Shown: positions 26,872-39,390 of the stretch, piece by piece
How positions within the stretch are numbered: the first letter of the stretch is position 1
How the letters are laid out: every line of letters begins with the position of its first letter
NCBI RefSeq assembly: GCF_021502575.1
Contig: NZ_JAKFGN010000001.1
Coordinates: 310,001 to 374,000 of the forward strand
Reading direction: 5' to 3'
Origin: Bradyrhizobium sp. G127
Lineage (GTDB): Bacteria > Pseudomonadota > Alphaproteobacteria > Rhizobiales > Xanthobacteraceae
Length of the DNA stretch: 64,000 bases
Made by a program: the position numbers and the translations under genes
The notes under the pieces: model-generated
Told to the model about the DNA's origin: nothing
Databases searched by the model: none
What the model saw: the letters and a program-made list of their open reading frames with translations, nothing else

Positions 26872-29016
26872 TTACTCCGCTGCGGAGACGCCTTCGGCCT
26901 TCTGCTTGGCTTCCAGATCTTCGCCGGTCTCCTGATCGACGACCTTCATCGACAGGCGCACCTTGCCGCGATCGTCGAGACCGAGCAGCTTGACCTTGAC
27001 CTTGTCGCCTTCCTTGACGACGTCGGAGCTCTTCTGCACGCGGTTGGACGCGAGCTGGCTGATGTGAACGAGGCCGTCCTTCGGGCCGAAGAAGTTCACG
27101 AACGCGCCGAACTCCATCACCTTCACGACAGTGCCGTCATAGATCTGGCCGACTTCCGGATCGGAGGTGATCGACTTGATCCACTTGATCGCGGCGCGGA
27201 TCGACTCGCCGTTGGCGGAAGCCACCTTCACGGTGCCGTCGTCCTCGATGTTGATCTTGGCGCCGGTCTTTTCCACGATTTCGCGGATTACCTTGCCGCC
27301 GGTGCCGATCACGTCGCGGATCTTGTCGGTCGGGATCTGCAGCACCTCGATGCGCGGCGCATGTTCGCCGAGCTCGGCGCGGGCGTTGGTGAGCGCCTTC
27401 GCCATTTCGCCGAGGATATGGATGCGTCCGTCCTTCGCCTGGGCGAGGGCCTGCTTCATGATCCCTTCGGTGATGCCGGCGATCTTGATGTCCATCTGCA
27501 ACGACGTGATGCCGGTCTCAGTGCCGGCCACCTTGAAGTCCATGTCGCCGAGATGATCCTCGTCGCCGAGAATGTCGGACAGAACCGCGAAACGTTCGCC
27601 CTCCAGGATGAGGCCCATCGCGATGCCCGCGGTCGGCCGCTTCAGCGGAACGCCCGCATCCATCAGCGCCAGCGAAGCGCCGCAAACCGACGCCATCGAC
27701 GATGAGCCGTTCGACTCGGTGATCTCCGAGACGACGCGCAGCGTGTACGGGAATTCGTGCGGCGCCGGGAGCACCGGATGCAGCGCGCGCCAGGCGAGCT
27801 TGCCGTGGCCGATTTCGCGACGCTTGGTGCCGCCGAGGCGGCCGGTCTCGCCGACCGAGTAGGGAGGGAAGTTGTAATGGAGCAGGAAGCGCTCCTTGTA
27901 GGTTCCCGACAGCGAGTCGATGTACTGCTCGTCTTCGCCGGTGCCGAGGGTGGTGACCACCAGCGCCTGGGTTTCACCGCGGGTGAACAGCGCCGAACCG
28001 TGGGCGCGCGGCAGCACGCCGACTTCGGCGACGATCGGGCGGACAGTGCTCAGGTCGCGGCCGTCGATGCGCCGGCCGGTGTCGAGAATGTTCCAGCGCA
28101 CGATCTTGGCTTCGACTTCCTTGAACACGTCGAGGACGCGCAGCTTCTCGTAACGTTCTTCGACGCCGTCCTTGAAGAAATGCTCAAGCAGCTTCTGCTT
28201 GACCGCGCCGACCGCGGCGTAGCGGTCCTGCTTGACGGCGATGCCGTAGGCCTTGCGCAGGTCCTGCTCGACGATGCCGAGAATTTCCTTCTCAAGGTCT
28301 GCGTTGACGGTGGTGACGAGCTCGCGCGGCTCCTTGGCGGCCTTTTCAGCCAGTTCGATGATCGCCTTGATCACCGGCTGGAAGTGCTTGTGGCCGAACA
28401 TCACGGCGCCGAGCATGATGTCTTCGTTCAGTTCCTTGGCTTCCGATTCCACCATCAGCACGGCGGTTGCGGTGCCGGCGACGACGAGATCGAGATTGGT
28501 GTCGGCCATCTCGTCGAGGGTCGGATTGAGGACGTACTCGTCGTTGATGAAACCGACGCGCGCGGCGCCGATCGGGCCCATGAACGGCACGCCGGAGATC
28601 GTCAGCGCGGCGGACGATGCGACCAGCGCCAGAATGTCCGGATCGTTTTCCATGTCATGGGACAGCACGGTGACGATGACCTGGGTTTCGTTGCGCCAGC
28701 CGTCGGCGAACAGCGGACGGATCGGGCGGTCGATCAGGCGGGAAACCAGCGTTTCCTTTTCGGTCGGACGGCCTTCGCGTTTGAAGTAGCCGCCGGGAAT
28801 GCGGCCGGCTGCGTAGGTCTTTTCCTGATAGTCGACGGTGAGCGGCAGGAAGTCGACGCCTTCACGCGGCGACTTGGCGGCGACGACGGTGGCGAGCACG
28901 ATGGTCTCGCCATAGGTCGCGACGACAGCGCCGTCGGCCTGACGGGCGATCTTGCCGGTCTCCAGCTTGAGCGGACGCCCGCCCCAGTCGATTTCGACTG
29001 AATGAGATTTAAACAT
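26872..29016 (-). CDS. pnp: Polyribonucleotide nucleotidyltransferase
   Basis: A 714-residue PNPase, the phosphorolytic 3'-5' exoribonuclease of mRNA decay. Two RNase PH domains are seen ([39 protein letters not shown] with [17 protein letters not shown]), then a KH domain ([26 protein letters not shown]) and an S1 domain ([22 protein letters not shown]). It is the last gene of the operon, 330 bases after rpsO, with a stable hairpin in the space that may be the site of autoregulation known from E. coli pnp. Confidence 0.98.
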   Translation of the reverse strand: MFKSHSVEIDWGGRPLKLETGKIARQADGAVVATYGETIVLATVVAAKSPREGVDFLPLTVDYQEKTYAAGRIPGGYFKREGRPTEKETLVSRLIDRPIRPLFADGWRNETQVIVTVLSHDMENDPDILALVASSAALTISGVPFMGPIGAARVGFINDEYVLNPTLDEMADTNLDLVVAGTATAVLMVESEAKELNEDIMLGAVMFGHKHFQPVIKAIIELAEKAAKEPRELVTTVNADLEKEILGIVEQDLRKAYGIAVKQDRYAAVGAVKQKLLEHFFKDGVEERYEKLRVLDVFKEVEAKIVRWNILDTGRRIDGRDLSTVRPIVAEVGVLPRAHGSALFTRGETQALVVTTLGTGEDEQYIDSLSGTYKERFLLHYNFPPYSVGETGRLGGTKRREIGHGKLAWRALHPVLPAPHEFPYTLRVVSEITESNGSSSMASVCGASLALMDAGVPLKRPTAGIAMGLILEGERFAVLSDILGDEDHLGDMDFKVAGTETGITSLQMDIKIAGITEGIMKQALAQAKDGRIHILGEMAKALTNARAELGEHAPRIEVLQIPTDKIRDVIGTGGKVIREIVEKTGAKINIEDDGTVKVASANGESIRAAIKWIKSITSDPEVGQIYDGTVVKVMEFGAFVNFFGPKDGLVHISQLASNRVQKSSDVVKEGDKVKVKLLGLDDRGKVRLSMKVVDQETGEDLEAKQKAEGVSAAE

Positions 29017-29066
29017 TGGATCGTTCTTTCATGGGTTTACGAAAGAACGGACGCCTGAAATACAAA

Positions 29067-29139
29067 AACCATGCGCAAGATTGCGGGACGCTGATCGCGC
29101 GAACATATCGCGTCAGCGTCCGGCGATCCTGCCATGGTT
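29067..29139 (-). promoter_or_regulatory. Long leader hairpin upstream of pnp
   Basis: Outer arms AACCATG (29067-29073) and CATGGTT (29133-29139) enclose a strong inner stem: GGACGCTGA (29086-29094) with TCAGCGTCC (29113-29121), plus CGCG with CGCG. It lies 50-120 bases before the pnp start, the place where RNase III cleaves the E. coli pnp leader. The remainder of the 29017-29347 gap holds the rpsO terminator, a GCATGATC(N6)GATCATGC dyad at 29293-29314 and no gene. Confidence 0.55.
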
Positions 29140-29314
29140 CTTGAATTTCGAATGGCGTCCATCCTTCCGATGGTACGGGCGATTTCGAAAATATCGGCCC
29201 GTGCGACGGGCCGTTGCCCGTCTTCGCCCAGCCGCCGGATTGCTGCTGGACACGCCGCGTGGACTTTTCGATTTGTCCGCGCGTTGGTCGACGCATGATC
29301 TGTCCGGATCATGC

Positions 29315-29340
29315 AAAAACGCGCGCAGTGATGCGCGCGT
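29315..29340 (-). terminator. Terminator after rpsO
   Basis: ACGCGCGC (29319-29326) and GCGCGCGT (29333-29340) pair with a 6-base loop; on the minus strand a run of T follows. It starts 8 bases after the rpsO stop and probably lets pnp be expressed partly on its own. Confidence 0.8.
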
Positions 29341-29347
29341 GCTTCCG

Positions 29348-29617
29348 TCAGCGACGGATGTTGTGCTTCTCGAGAAGCGACTTGTAGCGCGCCTCGTCCT
29401 TCCGCTTCACATAGTCGAGAAGCGAACGGCGCGTGGACACCAGCTTCAACAGGCCGCGGCGGGAATGGTTGTCCTTGCCATGGGTCTTGAAGTGCTCGGT
29501 GAGGTTGGCGATGCGTTCCGACAGGATCGCGACCTGAACCTCAGGCGAACCGGTGTCGCCGGTCTTGGTTGCATTCTTCTTGATGACTTCCGCTTTGCGT
29601 TCTGCGGCAATCGACAT
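29348..29617 (-). CDS. rpsO: 30S ribosomal protein S15
   Basis: An 89-residue S15 from the ATG at 29617 ([20 protein letters not shown]); the primary 16S rRNA-binding protein of the central domain. [24 protein letters not shown] and [24 protein letters not shown] are the family signature. A TTG two codons upstream is in frame but inferior. It begins two bases after the truB stop. Confidence 0.98.
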   Translation of the reverse strand: MSIAAERKAEVIKKNATKTGDTGSPEVQVAILSERIANLTEHFKTHGKDNHSRRGLLKLVSTRRSLLDYVKRKDEARYKSLLEKHNIRR

Positions 29618-29619
29618 CG

Positions 29620-30735
29620 TCAAACACCTTCTTTGCGAACCGGACTGGCAGTCAGTCCGTTCAGGTTGAACACGCGCTTGGGGATGAGTTCGCCATTGCC
29701 AAGTTCGGCGAGGGCCAGAAGCCTTCCTCCGACGGTGACATAGACTGTGCCGTTTGAAATTGGCGCATCCCGTCCGCGCAACAAAACCGCCTGGCCCCTG
29801 TGGAGCCTTGCGGCATCAGCCCGTGTGACGGCCAGTGCCGGGATGTCGTCCAGCGCGGTCTCAACGGGCAAAAGCGCGTCGGCGAGGCTGCCCTCGCCAG
29901 ACGCGGCTCTATCGCACAAAGCCTCCAGATCTGCCAGCGGAATCATGTCTTCTTCAGTGAAAGGGCCGCACAGCGTGCGCCGGAGCGCGCAGATATGGCC
30001 AAAACACCCCAGAATCCGGCCCATATCGCGGGCCAGGGCCCGGACATAGGTGCCCTTGCCGCACTCGGCCTCAAACACCGAACGGTCGTTATCCAGTTGT
30101 TCCACAAGGGTTAATTCGTGAATCTCGACCGGGCGGGGGGCCAGCGCTACGACTTCGCCATCGCGGGCGAGGTCATAGGCCCGCTCGCCCTGGATCTTGA
30201 TGGCGGAATATTGCGGCGGGGTCTGTTCGATGGTTCCCGTGAACTGCGGCAGCAGCGCCCGGATTGCCTCGGGCGTCGGCCGATTGGGGCTGGACTGGGT
30301 GACGCGGCCCTCGGTGTCGTCGGTGTCGCGTTCTTCGCCCCAGCACACCGTGAAGCGATAGCGCTTGCGGCCATCCATCACGAAGGGAACCGTCTTGGTG
30401 GCTTCGCCGAGCGCGATGGGCAATCCGCCGGAGGCCAGCGGATCGAGAGTGCCGGCATGGCCCGCGCGCTTGGCATTGAACAGACGCTTGAGCACGGCGA
30501 CCGCGTGGGTCGAGGTCATGCCGACCGGCTTGTCGAGGCACACCCAGCCGTGAACGTCACGGCGGTCGCGTTTCTGCTGGCCGCCCTGGCGCGGTGGCTT
30601 GCCGCCCTGCTGCTGGCGCGGATCGTTCGGCCGCGCGCCGCCCGTTGCAGAAACATCGGAAAATTTATTTTCGGCAGGCGCATTCGAATCGGCGATTTGC
30701 GGTTCGATCACGCTGTCTGGAGTGGTCACATTCAT
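29620..30735 (-). CDS. truB: tRNA pseudouridine(55) synthase
   Basis: A 371-residue TruB, which makes pseudouridine 55 in the T loop of tRNAs. The catalytic Asp is in [16 protein letters not shown], and [14 protein letters not shown] and [14 protein letters not shown] are also typical. The first 60 residues form a Gln/Arg-rich, low-complexity extension that is not part of the fold. The start base is shared with the end of rbfA (30735), and rpsO follows at two bases. Confidence 0.97.
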   Translation of the reverse strand: MNVTTPDSVIEPQIADSNAPAENKFSDVSATGGARPNDPRQQQGGKPPRQGGQQKRDRRDVHGWVCLDKPVGMTSTHAVAVLKRLFNAKRAGHAGTLDPLASGGLPIALGEATKTVPFVMDGRKRYRFTVCWGEERDTDDTEGRVTQSSPNRPTPEAIRALLPQFTGTIEQTPPQYSAIKIQGERAYDLARDGEVVALAPRPVEIHELTLVEQLDNDRSVFEAECGKGTYVRALARDMGRILGCFGHICALRRTLCGPFTEEDMIPLADLEALCDRAASGEGSLADALLPVETALDDIPALAVTRADAARLHRGQAVLLRGRDAPISNGTVYVTVGGRLLALAELGNGELIPKRVFNLNGLTASPVRKEGV

Positions 30736-31160
30736 CAGTCTTGGTCCGAATCTGTCTTGAGGTCTTTTTGAACCGCGGGTGTTCTCAGTAATTTCTCGAT
30801 CCGTTCTGCTTCGTCGAATCGTTCGTCAACGCGGAAGCGAAGATCAGGCGCAAATTTTAAGTTAACGCGATGCGCGACTTCGCCGCGGAGGAACTTCTTG
30901 TTGCGCTCGAGCGCCGCGATCACGTCGTCGATGCCGCGTCCGCCGAGCGGCATCACGTAGATGGTCGCGAGTTTCAGGTCGGGCGACATCCGCACTTCCG
31001 GCACCGTGATGATGTGGCCTTCGAGCGCGGGATCGTGCACGCCGCCCTGCGTGAGAATATCCGCGATGGCGTGGCGGATGATTTCGCCGACGCGCAACTG
31101 GCGCTGCGAGGCGCCGGTCGTACCGCCGCGCGGGTCGCTGTCCTTCTTGCGAGTTGCCAT
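30735..31160 (-). CDS. rbfA: Ribosome-binding factor A
   Basis: A 141-residue RbfA, a small KH-fold assembly factor for the 30S subunit. [18 protein letters not shown] starts the fold, and [12 protein letters not shown]-like [17 protein letters not shown] and [25 protein letters not shown] end it. It ends on the first base of truB. A palindromic repeat separates it from infB. Confidence 0.96.
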   Translation of the reverse strand: MATRKKDSDPRGGTTGASQRQLRVGEIIRHAIADILTQGGVHDPALEGHIITVPEVRMSPDLKLATIYVMPLGGRGIDDVIAALERNKKFLRGEVAHRVNLKFAPDLRFRVDERFDEAERIEKLLRTPAVQKDLKTDSDQD

Positions 31161-31184
31161 GATGGTCCTTGCCGAAAATTAATT

Positions 31185-31273
31185 CGTCATGGCCGGGCTT
31201 GTCCCGGCCATCCACGTCCTTGCTGTGAAACTTAGAGAAGACGTGGATGCCCGCGACAAGCGCGGGCATGACG
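31185..31273. repeat. Dispersed palindrome inside the rimP-pnp operon
   Basis: Arms of about 34 bases, CGTCATGGCCGGGCTTGTCC onward and its near mirror ending GGGCATGACG, lie between infB and rbfA. It is the closest relative of the 24166-24254 copy and would form a strong hairpin in the operon mRNA. Confidence 0.9.
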
Positions 31274-31308
31274 TCCCGTATTATTCAGCGCGCCTGTAAG
31301 ACTTGGAC

Positions 31309-33903
<2,595 letters not shown>

Positions 33904-33956
33904 TCAACAGTCCCAATCTCGTTCGTTGCTCGCATGCCGGCCGTGCCGGCGATGCT

Positions 33957-34640
33957 CTAAATCGTCTTGTCCGTCCCGCCGCTGTTGCCGCCGCCGGTCA
34001 TCCGGAATCGGGTGAGCGTCTGGCAACGCGCGAGGAAGGTTTTGCCTGCCGAGCCCGCGAGCAGGGCAGCATGTACCACATTTGCCCGCCCGAGTGCCAA
34101 ATCCAATTCATCGCTGCTCAGGACGCTGACAATGGGCAAATCCACTGATTCCGCGGCGTTTTCCCGCATGATGGCGGCCAGTTTGGCATTCAGCTTGCGA
34201 ATTCCGTCCGGCGCGCCGTCGGTGGCGTGAATCAGGGCGACAGCCTGCCGCCCTTCGATCGCGCTTTCGACCTTGGAGAACCCCGACACCACCTGGCCCG
34301 CCTTTGCGGCCATGGCGAGGGCCTCGGCCACACTCCGGACCATCATCCGCTCGACATCGTCGGCCAGTGTCCTGGACACGTGGACGTCGCGCTTGAAACT
34401 CTTTGCGAAAACATTGCGCCGGGCGGCTTCCGCAACCGCGGCGTGGGACAGCGAGACCCACAATCCGCGTCCGGGCAGCTTGCGCTTCAGATCCGGGACC
34501 GGCTCGCCGGCGGGCGAGACGACGAAGCGGATCAGATCGTCGATCCCCGCGACTTGCCGCGTGACCGCGCACATCCGCTCGGTCCCGGACTTGGTCCGGG
34601 GCCCGTGGTCGAGATCTGCTGGATCAGCAATGGCAAGCAT
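33957..34640 (-). CDS. ylxR: YlxR-family RNA-binding protein (DUF448 plus L7Ae-like)
   Basis: A 227-residue protein. The first 100 residues are the YlxR/DUF448 domain: RMCAVTRQVAGIDDLIRFVVSP and KLPGRGLWVS, the Gly-Arg-Gly nucleic-acid loop. The second half (about 105-200), with AEALAMAAKAGQVVSGFSKVESAI, is an L7Ae-like fold. It is a conserved member of the nusA operon in this class; exact role unknown, presumably RNA binding. Confidence 0.9.
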   Translation of the reverse strand: MLAIADPADLDHGPRTKSGTERMCAVTRQVAGIDDLIRFVVSPAGEPVPDLKRKLPGRGLWVSLSHAAVAEAARRNVFAKSFKRDVHVSRTLADDVERMMVRSVAEALAMAAKAGQVVSGFSKVESAIEGRQAVALIHATDGAPDGIRKLNAKLAAIMRENAAESVDLPIVSVLSSDELDLALGRANVVHAALLAGSAGKTFLARCQTLTRFRMTGGGNSGGTDKTI

Positions 34641-34666
34641 GCGCGGGGCATTTCCTTTAACTCTTG

Positions 34667-34695
34667 ATGAGCATGATGTTGTCCGAAGACCGCGT
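34667..34695. repeat. Half copy of the GAGCATGATC repeat
   Basis: GAGCATGATGTTGTCCGAAG lies in the 64-base gap between nusA and ylxR and resembles one arm of the elements at 16572 and 50198. The other arm is missing. Confidence 0.5.
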
Positions 34696-34704
34696 CATTC
34701 TCGT

Positions 34705-36309
34705 TCAAGCCGGATTTTCTTCGGAAGCGGGCGCTTCCTCGGATTTCTTGGCGAGATCGGCTTCGGTGATCCAGCCGGCGGTGACGCGCGCCTGCATGAT
34801 CAGGGCTTCGGCGTCCTCGCGCGAGATCTCGTTCGCATCGAGAATGCCCGGATGCTTGGTTGTCTCGCCGTCCTTGCGTTCCACCCAACCCACGAGGTCG
34901 TCGGTGGCGCAGCCCGCGAGATCCTCGACGGTCTTGATATCGTTCTCGCCGAACTTGACCAGCATCTTCGAGGTCACGCCCGGCACGGTTGTTAAAGCGT
35001 CTTCCACGCCCAGTTCCTTTCGCTTTGCTTCGAGTTCGGACTCGAGCTGTTCAAGATATTCCCGGGCACGGCTCTGCAGCTCGTTGGCGGTTTCCTCATC
35101 GAAGCCCTCGATGCTGGTGAGTTCCCGCGGGTCCACCAGCGCCAGATCCTCGACCGAACCGAATCCCTCGGACGCCAGCAACTGGCCGACGACTTCATCG
35201 ACGTTGAGGGCTTCCATGAAGACGCGGGTGGAGTTCTCGAAGTCGGCCTGACGGCGTTCCGATTCTTCCTGCTCGGTCAGAATGTCGATATCCCAGCCGG
35301 TGAGCTGCGAGGCCAGACGGACGTTCTGGCCGCGGCGGCCGATCGCAAGGGATAATTGGGTATCGGGCACCACGACTTCAATGCGTTCGCGGTCTTCGTC
35401 GATGACGACTTTCGCGACTTCGGCGGGGGCCAGCGCGTTGACCACGAAGGTGGCGATGTCCGGCGACCACGGAATGATGTCGATCTTCTCGCCCTGCAAC
35501 TCATTGACCACGGCCTGCACGCGCGAGCCGCGCATGCCGACGCAGGCGCCGACCGGATCGACCGAGGAATCGCGGGAAATTACGCCGATCTTGGCGCGCG
35601 AACCCGGATCGCGGGCCACCGCCTTGATCTCGACGATGCCGTCGTAGATTTCCGGAACTTCCTGCGCGAACAGCTTCGCCATGAACTGCGGATGGGTGCG
35701 GGAAAGAAAGATCTGCGGCCCGCGGGTTTCGCGGCGGACGTCGAAGATATACGAGCGCACGCGGTCGCCGTTGCGGAATACTTCGCGCGGCAGCATTTCA
35801 TCGCGCCGCACGATGGCTTCGCCGCGGCCCAGATCGACAATGACGCTGCCGTATTCGACGCGCTTGACCACGCCGTTGACGATCTCGCCGATGCGGTCCT
35901 TGAATTCCTGATACTGCCGGTCGCGCTCGGCCTCGCGCACCTTCTGCACGATCACCTGCTTGGCGCTCTGCGCGGCGATGCGGCCGTATTCCAGCGGCGG
36001 CAGCGTGTCGGCGATGGTGTCGCCGATCTGCGCGCCGGGATTGGCGCGCTGCGCGTCCTTCAGGGAAATCTGGTTGGCGGAATTCTCGACCAGCTCGACC
36101 ACCAGCATGTGGCGGGTGAGCTGCAACTGGCCGGTCTTGGGATGAATCTCGGCATGCACGTCGGTTTCGCTGCCGTAGCGGGCGCGGGCGGCTTTCGCGA
36201 TGGCGTCTTCCATCGCCGCGATCACGATTCCGCGGTCGATCGACTTTTCGCGCGCGACGGCGTCGGCGATCTGCAGCAGTTCGAGTTTATTGGCGCTGAC
36301 AGCGGCCAT
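34705..36309 (-). CDS. nusA: Transcription termination/antitermination protein NusA
   Basis: A 534-residue NusA that binds RNA polymerase and controls pausing and termination. In order: N-terminal domain ([20 protein letters not shown]), S1 domain (about 130-200), two KH domains ([43 protein letters not shown]) and two acidic helix-hairpin-helix repeats at the C-terminus ([18 protein letters not shown]). GGAGAG precedes the ATG, three bases after the rimP stop. Confidence 0.98.
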   Translation of the reverse strand: MAAVSANKLELLQIADAVAREKSIDRGIVIAAMEDAIAKAARARYGSETDVHAEIHPKTGQLQLTRHMLVVELVENSANQISLKDAQRANPGAQIGDTIADTLPPLEYGRIAAQSAKQVIVQKVREAERDRQYQEFKDRIGEIVNGVVKRVEYGSVIVDLGRGEAIVRRDEMLPREVFRNGDRVRSYIFDVRRETRGPQIFLSRTHPQFMAKLFAQEVPEIYDGIVEIKAVARDPGSRAKIGVISRDSSVDPVGACVGMRGSRVQAVVNELQGEKIDIIPWSPDIATFVVNALAPAEVAKVVIDEDRERIEVVVPDTQLSLAIGRRGQNVRLASQLTGWDIDILTEQEESERRQADFENSTRVFMEALNVDEVVGQLLASEGFGSVEDLALVDPRELTSIEGFDEETANELQSRAREYLEQLESELEAKRKELGVEDALTTVPGVTSKMLVKFGENDIKTVEDLAGCATDDLVGWVERKDGETTKHPGILDANEISREDAEALIMQARVTAGWITEADLAKKSEEAPASEENPA

Positions 36310-36312
36310 GAC

Positions 36313-37083
36313 TTACTCTCCTTCGTGGTGGTCCGATGTGCCTGCGCGCTTTTTCTTTTCAGCGGCGAGGCGGTGTTCCTTGGTATTGGTGGGTTTCGGC
36401 TTGGGTTTCGGCTTGGGCTTGAAACTCTTGGAAATCGGCAGTTCGGCCCGCGCCTTCTTGGCGTGCTCCGGCGGCGGCGGCGCGAGGCCGAGTTCTTCCT
36501 TGATCTCGCGCGCGGCCGATTTGCCCCGGCGCATCGATTCCGCGATCAACTCATCGGTCAGAACCAGGTTGGCGCTCGCAATGTCTTCCATCGTCAGGAT
36601 CACAAGCGGGTCCTGGTCGGCGCGCACGTCGTCGCGGATGATCCTGATGCCGTTGCCTTCGACGCCGTCGAGCTTGCCGCGGAACCGTTTGCGGCCTTCA
36701 TGCAGCACGGCCATCTCGATTTTCACCAGATGTCCTGCGTAACGTTCGAAATCGGTACGGCGGACCAGCGGCCGGTCGATGCCAGGAGATGAAATTTCGA
36801 GGCGATAGGCGCGCTGGATCGGATCGGCGATATCCATCACCGGCGAAAGCGCCTTGGAGATCGCCTCGCAATCCTCGATCTGCATGGTGCCGTCGGGCCG
36901 CTCCGCCATGATCTGCACCGTGCAGCCGGCTTCGCCCGACACCTTGATCCGCACCAGCCGGTAGCCCATGCCTTCCAGCACCGGTGCCGCAACGGTCGCC
37001 ACGCGCGCGGCGACGCCCGGCTCGACCACAAGGCGCGGTTCGGCAAGCAGCTCGGCATCAAAGGCGTCGTTGGAAGCGGTCAT
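36313..37083 (-). CDS. rimP: Ribosome maturation factor RimP
   Basis: RimP, about 256 residues, needed for 30S maturation; first gene of the operon. [25 protein letters not shown] and [30 protein letters not shown] are the conserved cores. The C-terminal 60 residues are a Lys/Pro-rich tail ([12 protein letters not shown]), usual in this order. The ATG at 37083 is preferred; a GTG at 37101 would add six residues. Confidence 0.95.
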   Translation of the reverse strand: MTASNDAFDAELLAEPRLVVEPGVAARVATVAAPVLEGMGYRLVRIKVSGEAGCTVQIMAERPDGTMQIEDCEAISKALSPVMDIADPIQRAYRLEISSPGIDRPLVRRTDFERYAGHLVKIEMAVLHEGRKRFRGKLDGVEGNGIRIIRDDVRADQDPLVILTMEDIASANLVLTDELIAESMRRGKSAAREIKEELGLAPPPPEHAKKARAELPISKSFKPKPKPKPKPTNTKEHRLAAEKKKRAGTSDHHEGE

Positions 37084-37152
37084 GTCCAGGATCGAAAGCA
37101 CTCTTGCGGTTGGCGGTCCGGCCGCGACATGCGGCGCGTGTCATGAGGTAAT

Positions 37153-37182
37153 AAAAAAGAGCGGGTCCCGCGGGGCCCACTC
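37153..37182 (-). terminator. Minus-strand terminator with no obvious gene upstream of it
   Basis: A 12-base stem with one mismatch (37159-37182, loop at the centre) followed on the minus strand by six T (complement of 37153-37158). It lies 70 bases before the rimP start. The minus-strand sequence ahead of it up to 37505 has no recognisable gene, only a short frame ending AAQAKNVYIRGN at about 37211. It may end a small RNA, be an attenuator of the rimP operon, or be a remnant. Confidence 0.6.
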
Positions 37183-37437
37183 TCCTACATGCGCGTATGA
37201 GAATTTATCAGTTGCCGCGGATATAGACGTTTTTGGCCTGTGCGGCAAGGCCTTCCGCGCTCCCGGCCGCCGATTGCGCGGCCGGCTTTTCAGGACAGGC
37301 AGCGGCCTAATTCGTTGAAACGGCAGCGATGCCGTGCCGGCCATCGGCATTTTGGCGGCCGGAGGCCTCTTTTCGGCCGCTACCGTCCAAAGCGAGCTTT
37401 CCGGCTAACCGTTCATTCACCCGGCAGGCCTAGGGTT

Positions 37438-37462
37438 CCATGGCTCCCCGGAGGAGCCATGG
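37438..37462 (+). promoter_or_regulatory. Perfect hairpin in the leader of the DUF2336 gene
   Basis: CCATGGCTCC (37438-37447) and GGAGCCATGG (37453-37462) form a perfect 10-base stem with a CCGGA loop, ending 43 bases before the ATG at 37506. No T tract follows, so it is not a terminator; the arm holds a GGAG. Function unknown. Confidence 0.5.
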
Positions 37463-37505
37463 CGCACCGGTAAACCGCCGCGGCCAGCGATGATCTGAGA
37501 AACGA

Positions 37506-38600
37506 ATGGCAACGGCCTTTTCCCTGATTCCGGAACTTGACGACATCGTCAAGCACGGCACCCCCGAGAGGCGGGCGGAAGCGATCGAGCGGATTTCGGA
37601 CCTGTTCCTGCAAGGGGCGGCGAATTTCGAGACCCAGCATGTCGCGCTGTTCGACGATATTCTGGTCGGTCTGGTGCCGGCGACGGAGGTCGAGACCCGC
37701 GCCGATCTGGCGGAGCGGCTGGCGACGATGGACAACGCGCCGCCGACGCTGGTGAAGCAACTGGCGCGCGAAAACGAAATCAAGATCGCAGGTCCCATTT
37801 TGAGCAAGTCGCCGCTGCTCGATGATCCGACGTTGGTCGATATTGCACAGGGCAAGGGCCAGGAACATCTGGCGGCAATTTCCGGACGACCCACGCTCTC
37901 GCCGTCGGTGACCGATGTGATCGTCCGCCGCGGCGACCGCAACGTGGTGCGCAGTGTGGCGGCCAATGCCGGCGCGCAGTTTTCCGATGACGGCTATTCG
38001 GGGCTGGTGAACCGCGCCACCGACGACGGCATGCTGGCGGTCACCGTCGGCCAGCGCGAGGATCTTCCGGCGGCTTCGCTGAAGCAGTTGCTGTCGAAGT
38101 CGGTCGACATCGTCCGCCGCCGTCTGCTTGAGGCTGCGAAGCCGAAGCAGAAGGCCGCGATCCATCAGGCGATCAACGAGATTTCCGGCGCGCCGAAGAC
38201 GCCGCAGCCGCAGGCCCGCGATTTCGAACCCGCACAGCGCGCCGTCATGGCTTTGCGCAATGCCGGCGGACTTAACGAAGCGGCGCTACTCGACTTCGCC
38301 AGGCAGCACAAATACGAGGAAACGATTGCGGCGTTCGCGGCGCTGACCAGCATGCGGCTGTCGGTGGTTCATCAACTGGTGCAGGGCGATCGCTACGATC
38401 CCGTTCTGCTGCTCGCAAAATCAATCGGGCTGGCATGGTCCACCGTGCGCGCGCTGGTGGTGCTGCGGCTCGGACCGGGGCGGGTTCCCGGCGGTCCGGA
38501 CATTGAAGATGCGCGCCTCAATTACGAGCGGCTGTCTCCTGCAACGGCCCAGCGCGTTCTGGCCTTCTGGCGCACCCGCGACAAGAACCTGCCGGACTAG
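37506..38600 (+). CDS. DUF2336 domain protein
   Basis: A 364-residue soluble, helix-rich protein of the DUF2336 family, common in alphaproteobacteria and without an assigned function. SLIPELDDIVKHGTPERRAEAIERISDLFL, LAERLATMDNAPPTLVKQLARENEIKIAGPIL and SPSVTDVIVRRGDRNVVRSVAANAGAQFS recall HEAT-like repeats. No signal peptide or membrane segment. It overlaps the end of convergent trmB by four bases. Confidence 0.8.
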   Translation: MATAFSLIPELDDIVKHGTPERRAEAIERISDLFLQGAANFETQHVALFDDILVGLVPATEVETRADLAERLATMDNAPPTLVKQLARENEIKIAGPILSKSPLLDDPTLVDIAQGKGQEHLAAISGRPTLSPSVTDVIVRRGDRNVVRSVAANAGAQFSDDGYSGLVNRATDDGMLAVTVGQREDLPAASLKQLLSKSVDIVRRRLLEAAKPKQKAAIHQAINEISGAPKTPQPQARDFEPAQRAVMALRNAGGLNEAALLDFARQHKYEETIAAFAALTSMRLSVVHQLVQGDRYDPVLLLAKSIGLAWSTVRALVVLRLGPGRVPGGPDIEDARLNYERLSPATAQRVLAFWRTRDKNLPD

Positions 38601-39322
38601 GAATTCAGCCGTCTGAAAATCAGGTACGCCGCCTTGCGTCCTTCGCGTGCGGCCTTCTTGCCGTATCGCGTCATGGTGTAGCGCGGCCACGGCAGGCGCC
38701 AGTCGTCGGCGCGTTCCGCGGTCCACAGGAAATCCCGCGCGCGTTGCATGTGCATCAGCGTCCACGCGCAATAATCGTCGATGTCGCAGACGAAGCGGAA
38801 CTCGCCGTCCGGTTTGAGAATGCGCGACATTTCGGAAATCGTCGCGTCCTGCACGAAGCGGCGCTTCCAGTGCCGCCGCTTCGGCCACGGATCGGGATGG
38901 ATCAGATCGATGCGCGCCAGACTCGACGGCTTCGCCCATGCCAGAAGCTCGGCGGCGTCGCCCGCGAACAGACGGATGTTCGTGATGTTGTGCGCCTCGA
39001 TCTGCGCAAGGATTTTCGCCATGCCGTTGACGTAAGGCTCGCAGCCGATGAAGCCGGTGTTCGGAAATGCGAGCGCTTCGGCAATCAGATGTTCGCCGCC
39101 GCCGAAACCGATTTCGAGACGCAACTCATCGATGGGTGAATCGAACAGCGATCCCGGATCGGATGCGTTGGCGTATTCGAGATCGAGCGCAAGATGCGGC
39201 AGCAGGTTGTCGATCAGGTCGGCCTGATGGTTGCGAAGCTTGTGGCCCTTGCGTCGTCCGAAAAATGATCCGTGGCCGTGCTCGGCCGTTTTGCGCAAGG
39301 GCGCGGAGTCATTGTCTGGCAT
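38597..39322 (-). CDS. trmB: tRNA (guanine-N7)-methyltransferase
   Basis: A 241-residue TrmB that methylates G46 of tRNAs. SAM-binding LEIGFGGGEHLIAEAL, and the signature HPDPWPKRRHWKRRFV, are present; the N-terminal FFGRRKGHKLRNHQ is the family opening. It stands beside the PhrR/PraR-type regulator. In many Rhizobiales metK separates these two genes; here only 68 bases do. Confidence 0.96.
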   Translation of the reverse strand: MPDNDSAPLRKTAEHGHGSFFGRRKGHKLRNHQADLIDNLLPHLALDLEYANASDPGSLFDSPIDELRLEIGFGGGEHLIAEALAFPNTGFIGCEPYVNGMAKILAQIEAHNITNIRLFAGDAAELLAWAKPSSLARIDLIHPDPWPKRRHWKRRFVQDATISEMSRILKPDGEFRFVCDIDDYCAWTLMHMQRARDFLWTAERADDWRLPWPRYTMTRYGKKAAREGRKAAYLIFRRLNS

Positions 39323-39390
39323 GGGTCTTTACTCTTGCCGGTCGCAGCCGCGTCGCGATGGCCTTGCCGATCGTGCGTCGCGCGGGGAAT

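Noticed and set aside
35356-36792. A 478-codon plus-strand frame opposite nusA and rimP
   Set aside because: It spans two real genes on the other strand and has no recognisable domain.
37141-37350. A 69-codon minus-strand frame upstream of rimP
   Set aside because: It reads through the terminator stem and has no similarity that I can see; the neighbouring frame ending at about 37211 looks more coding-like but has no start codon.
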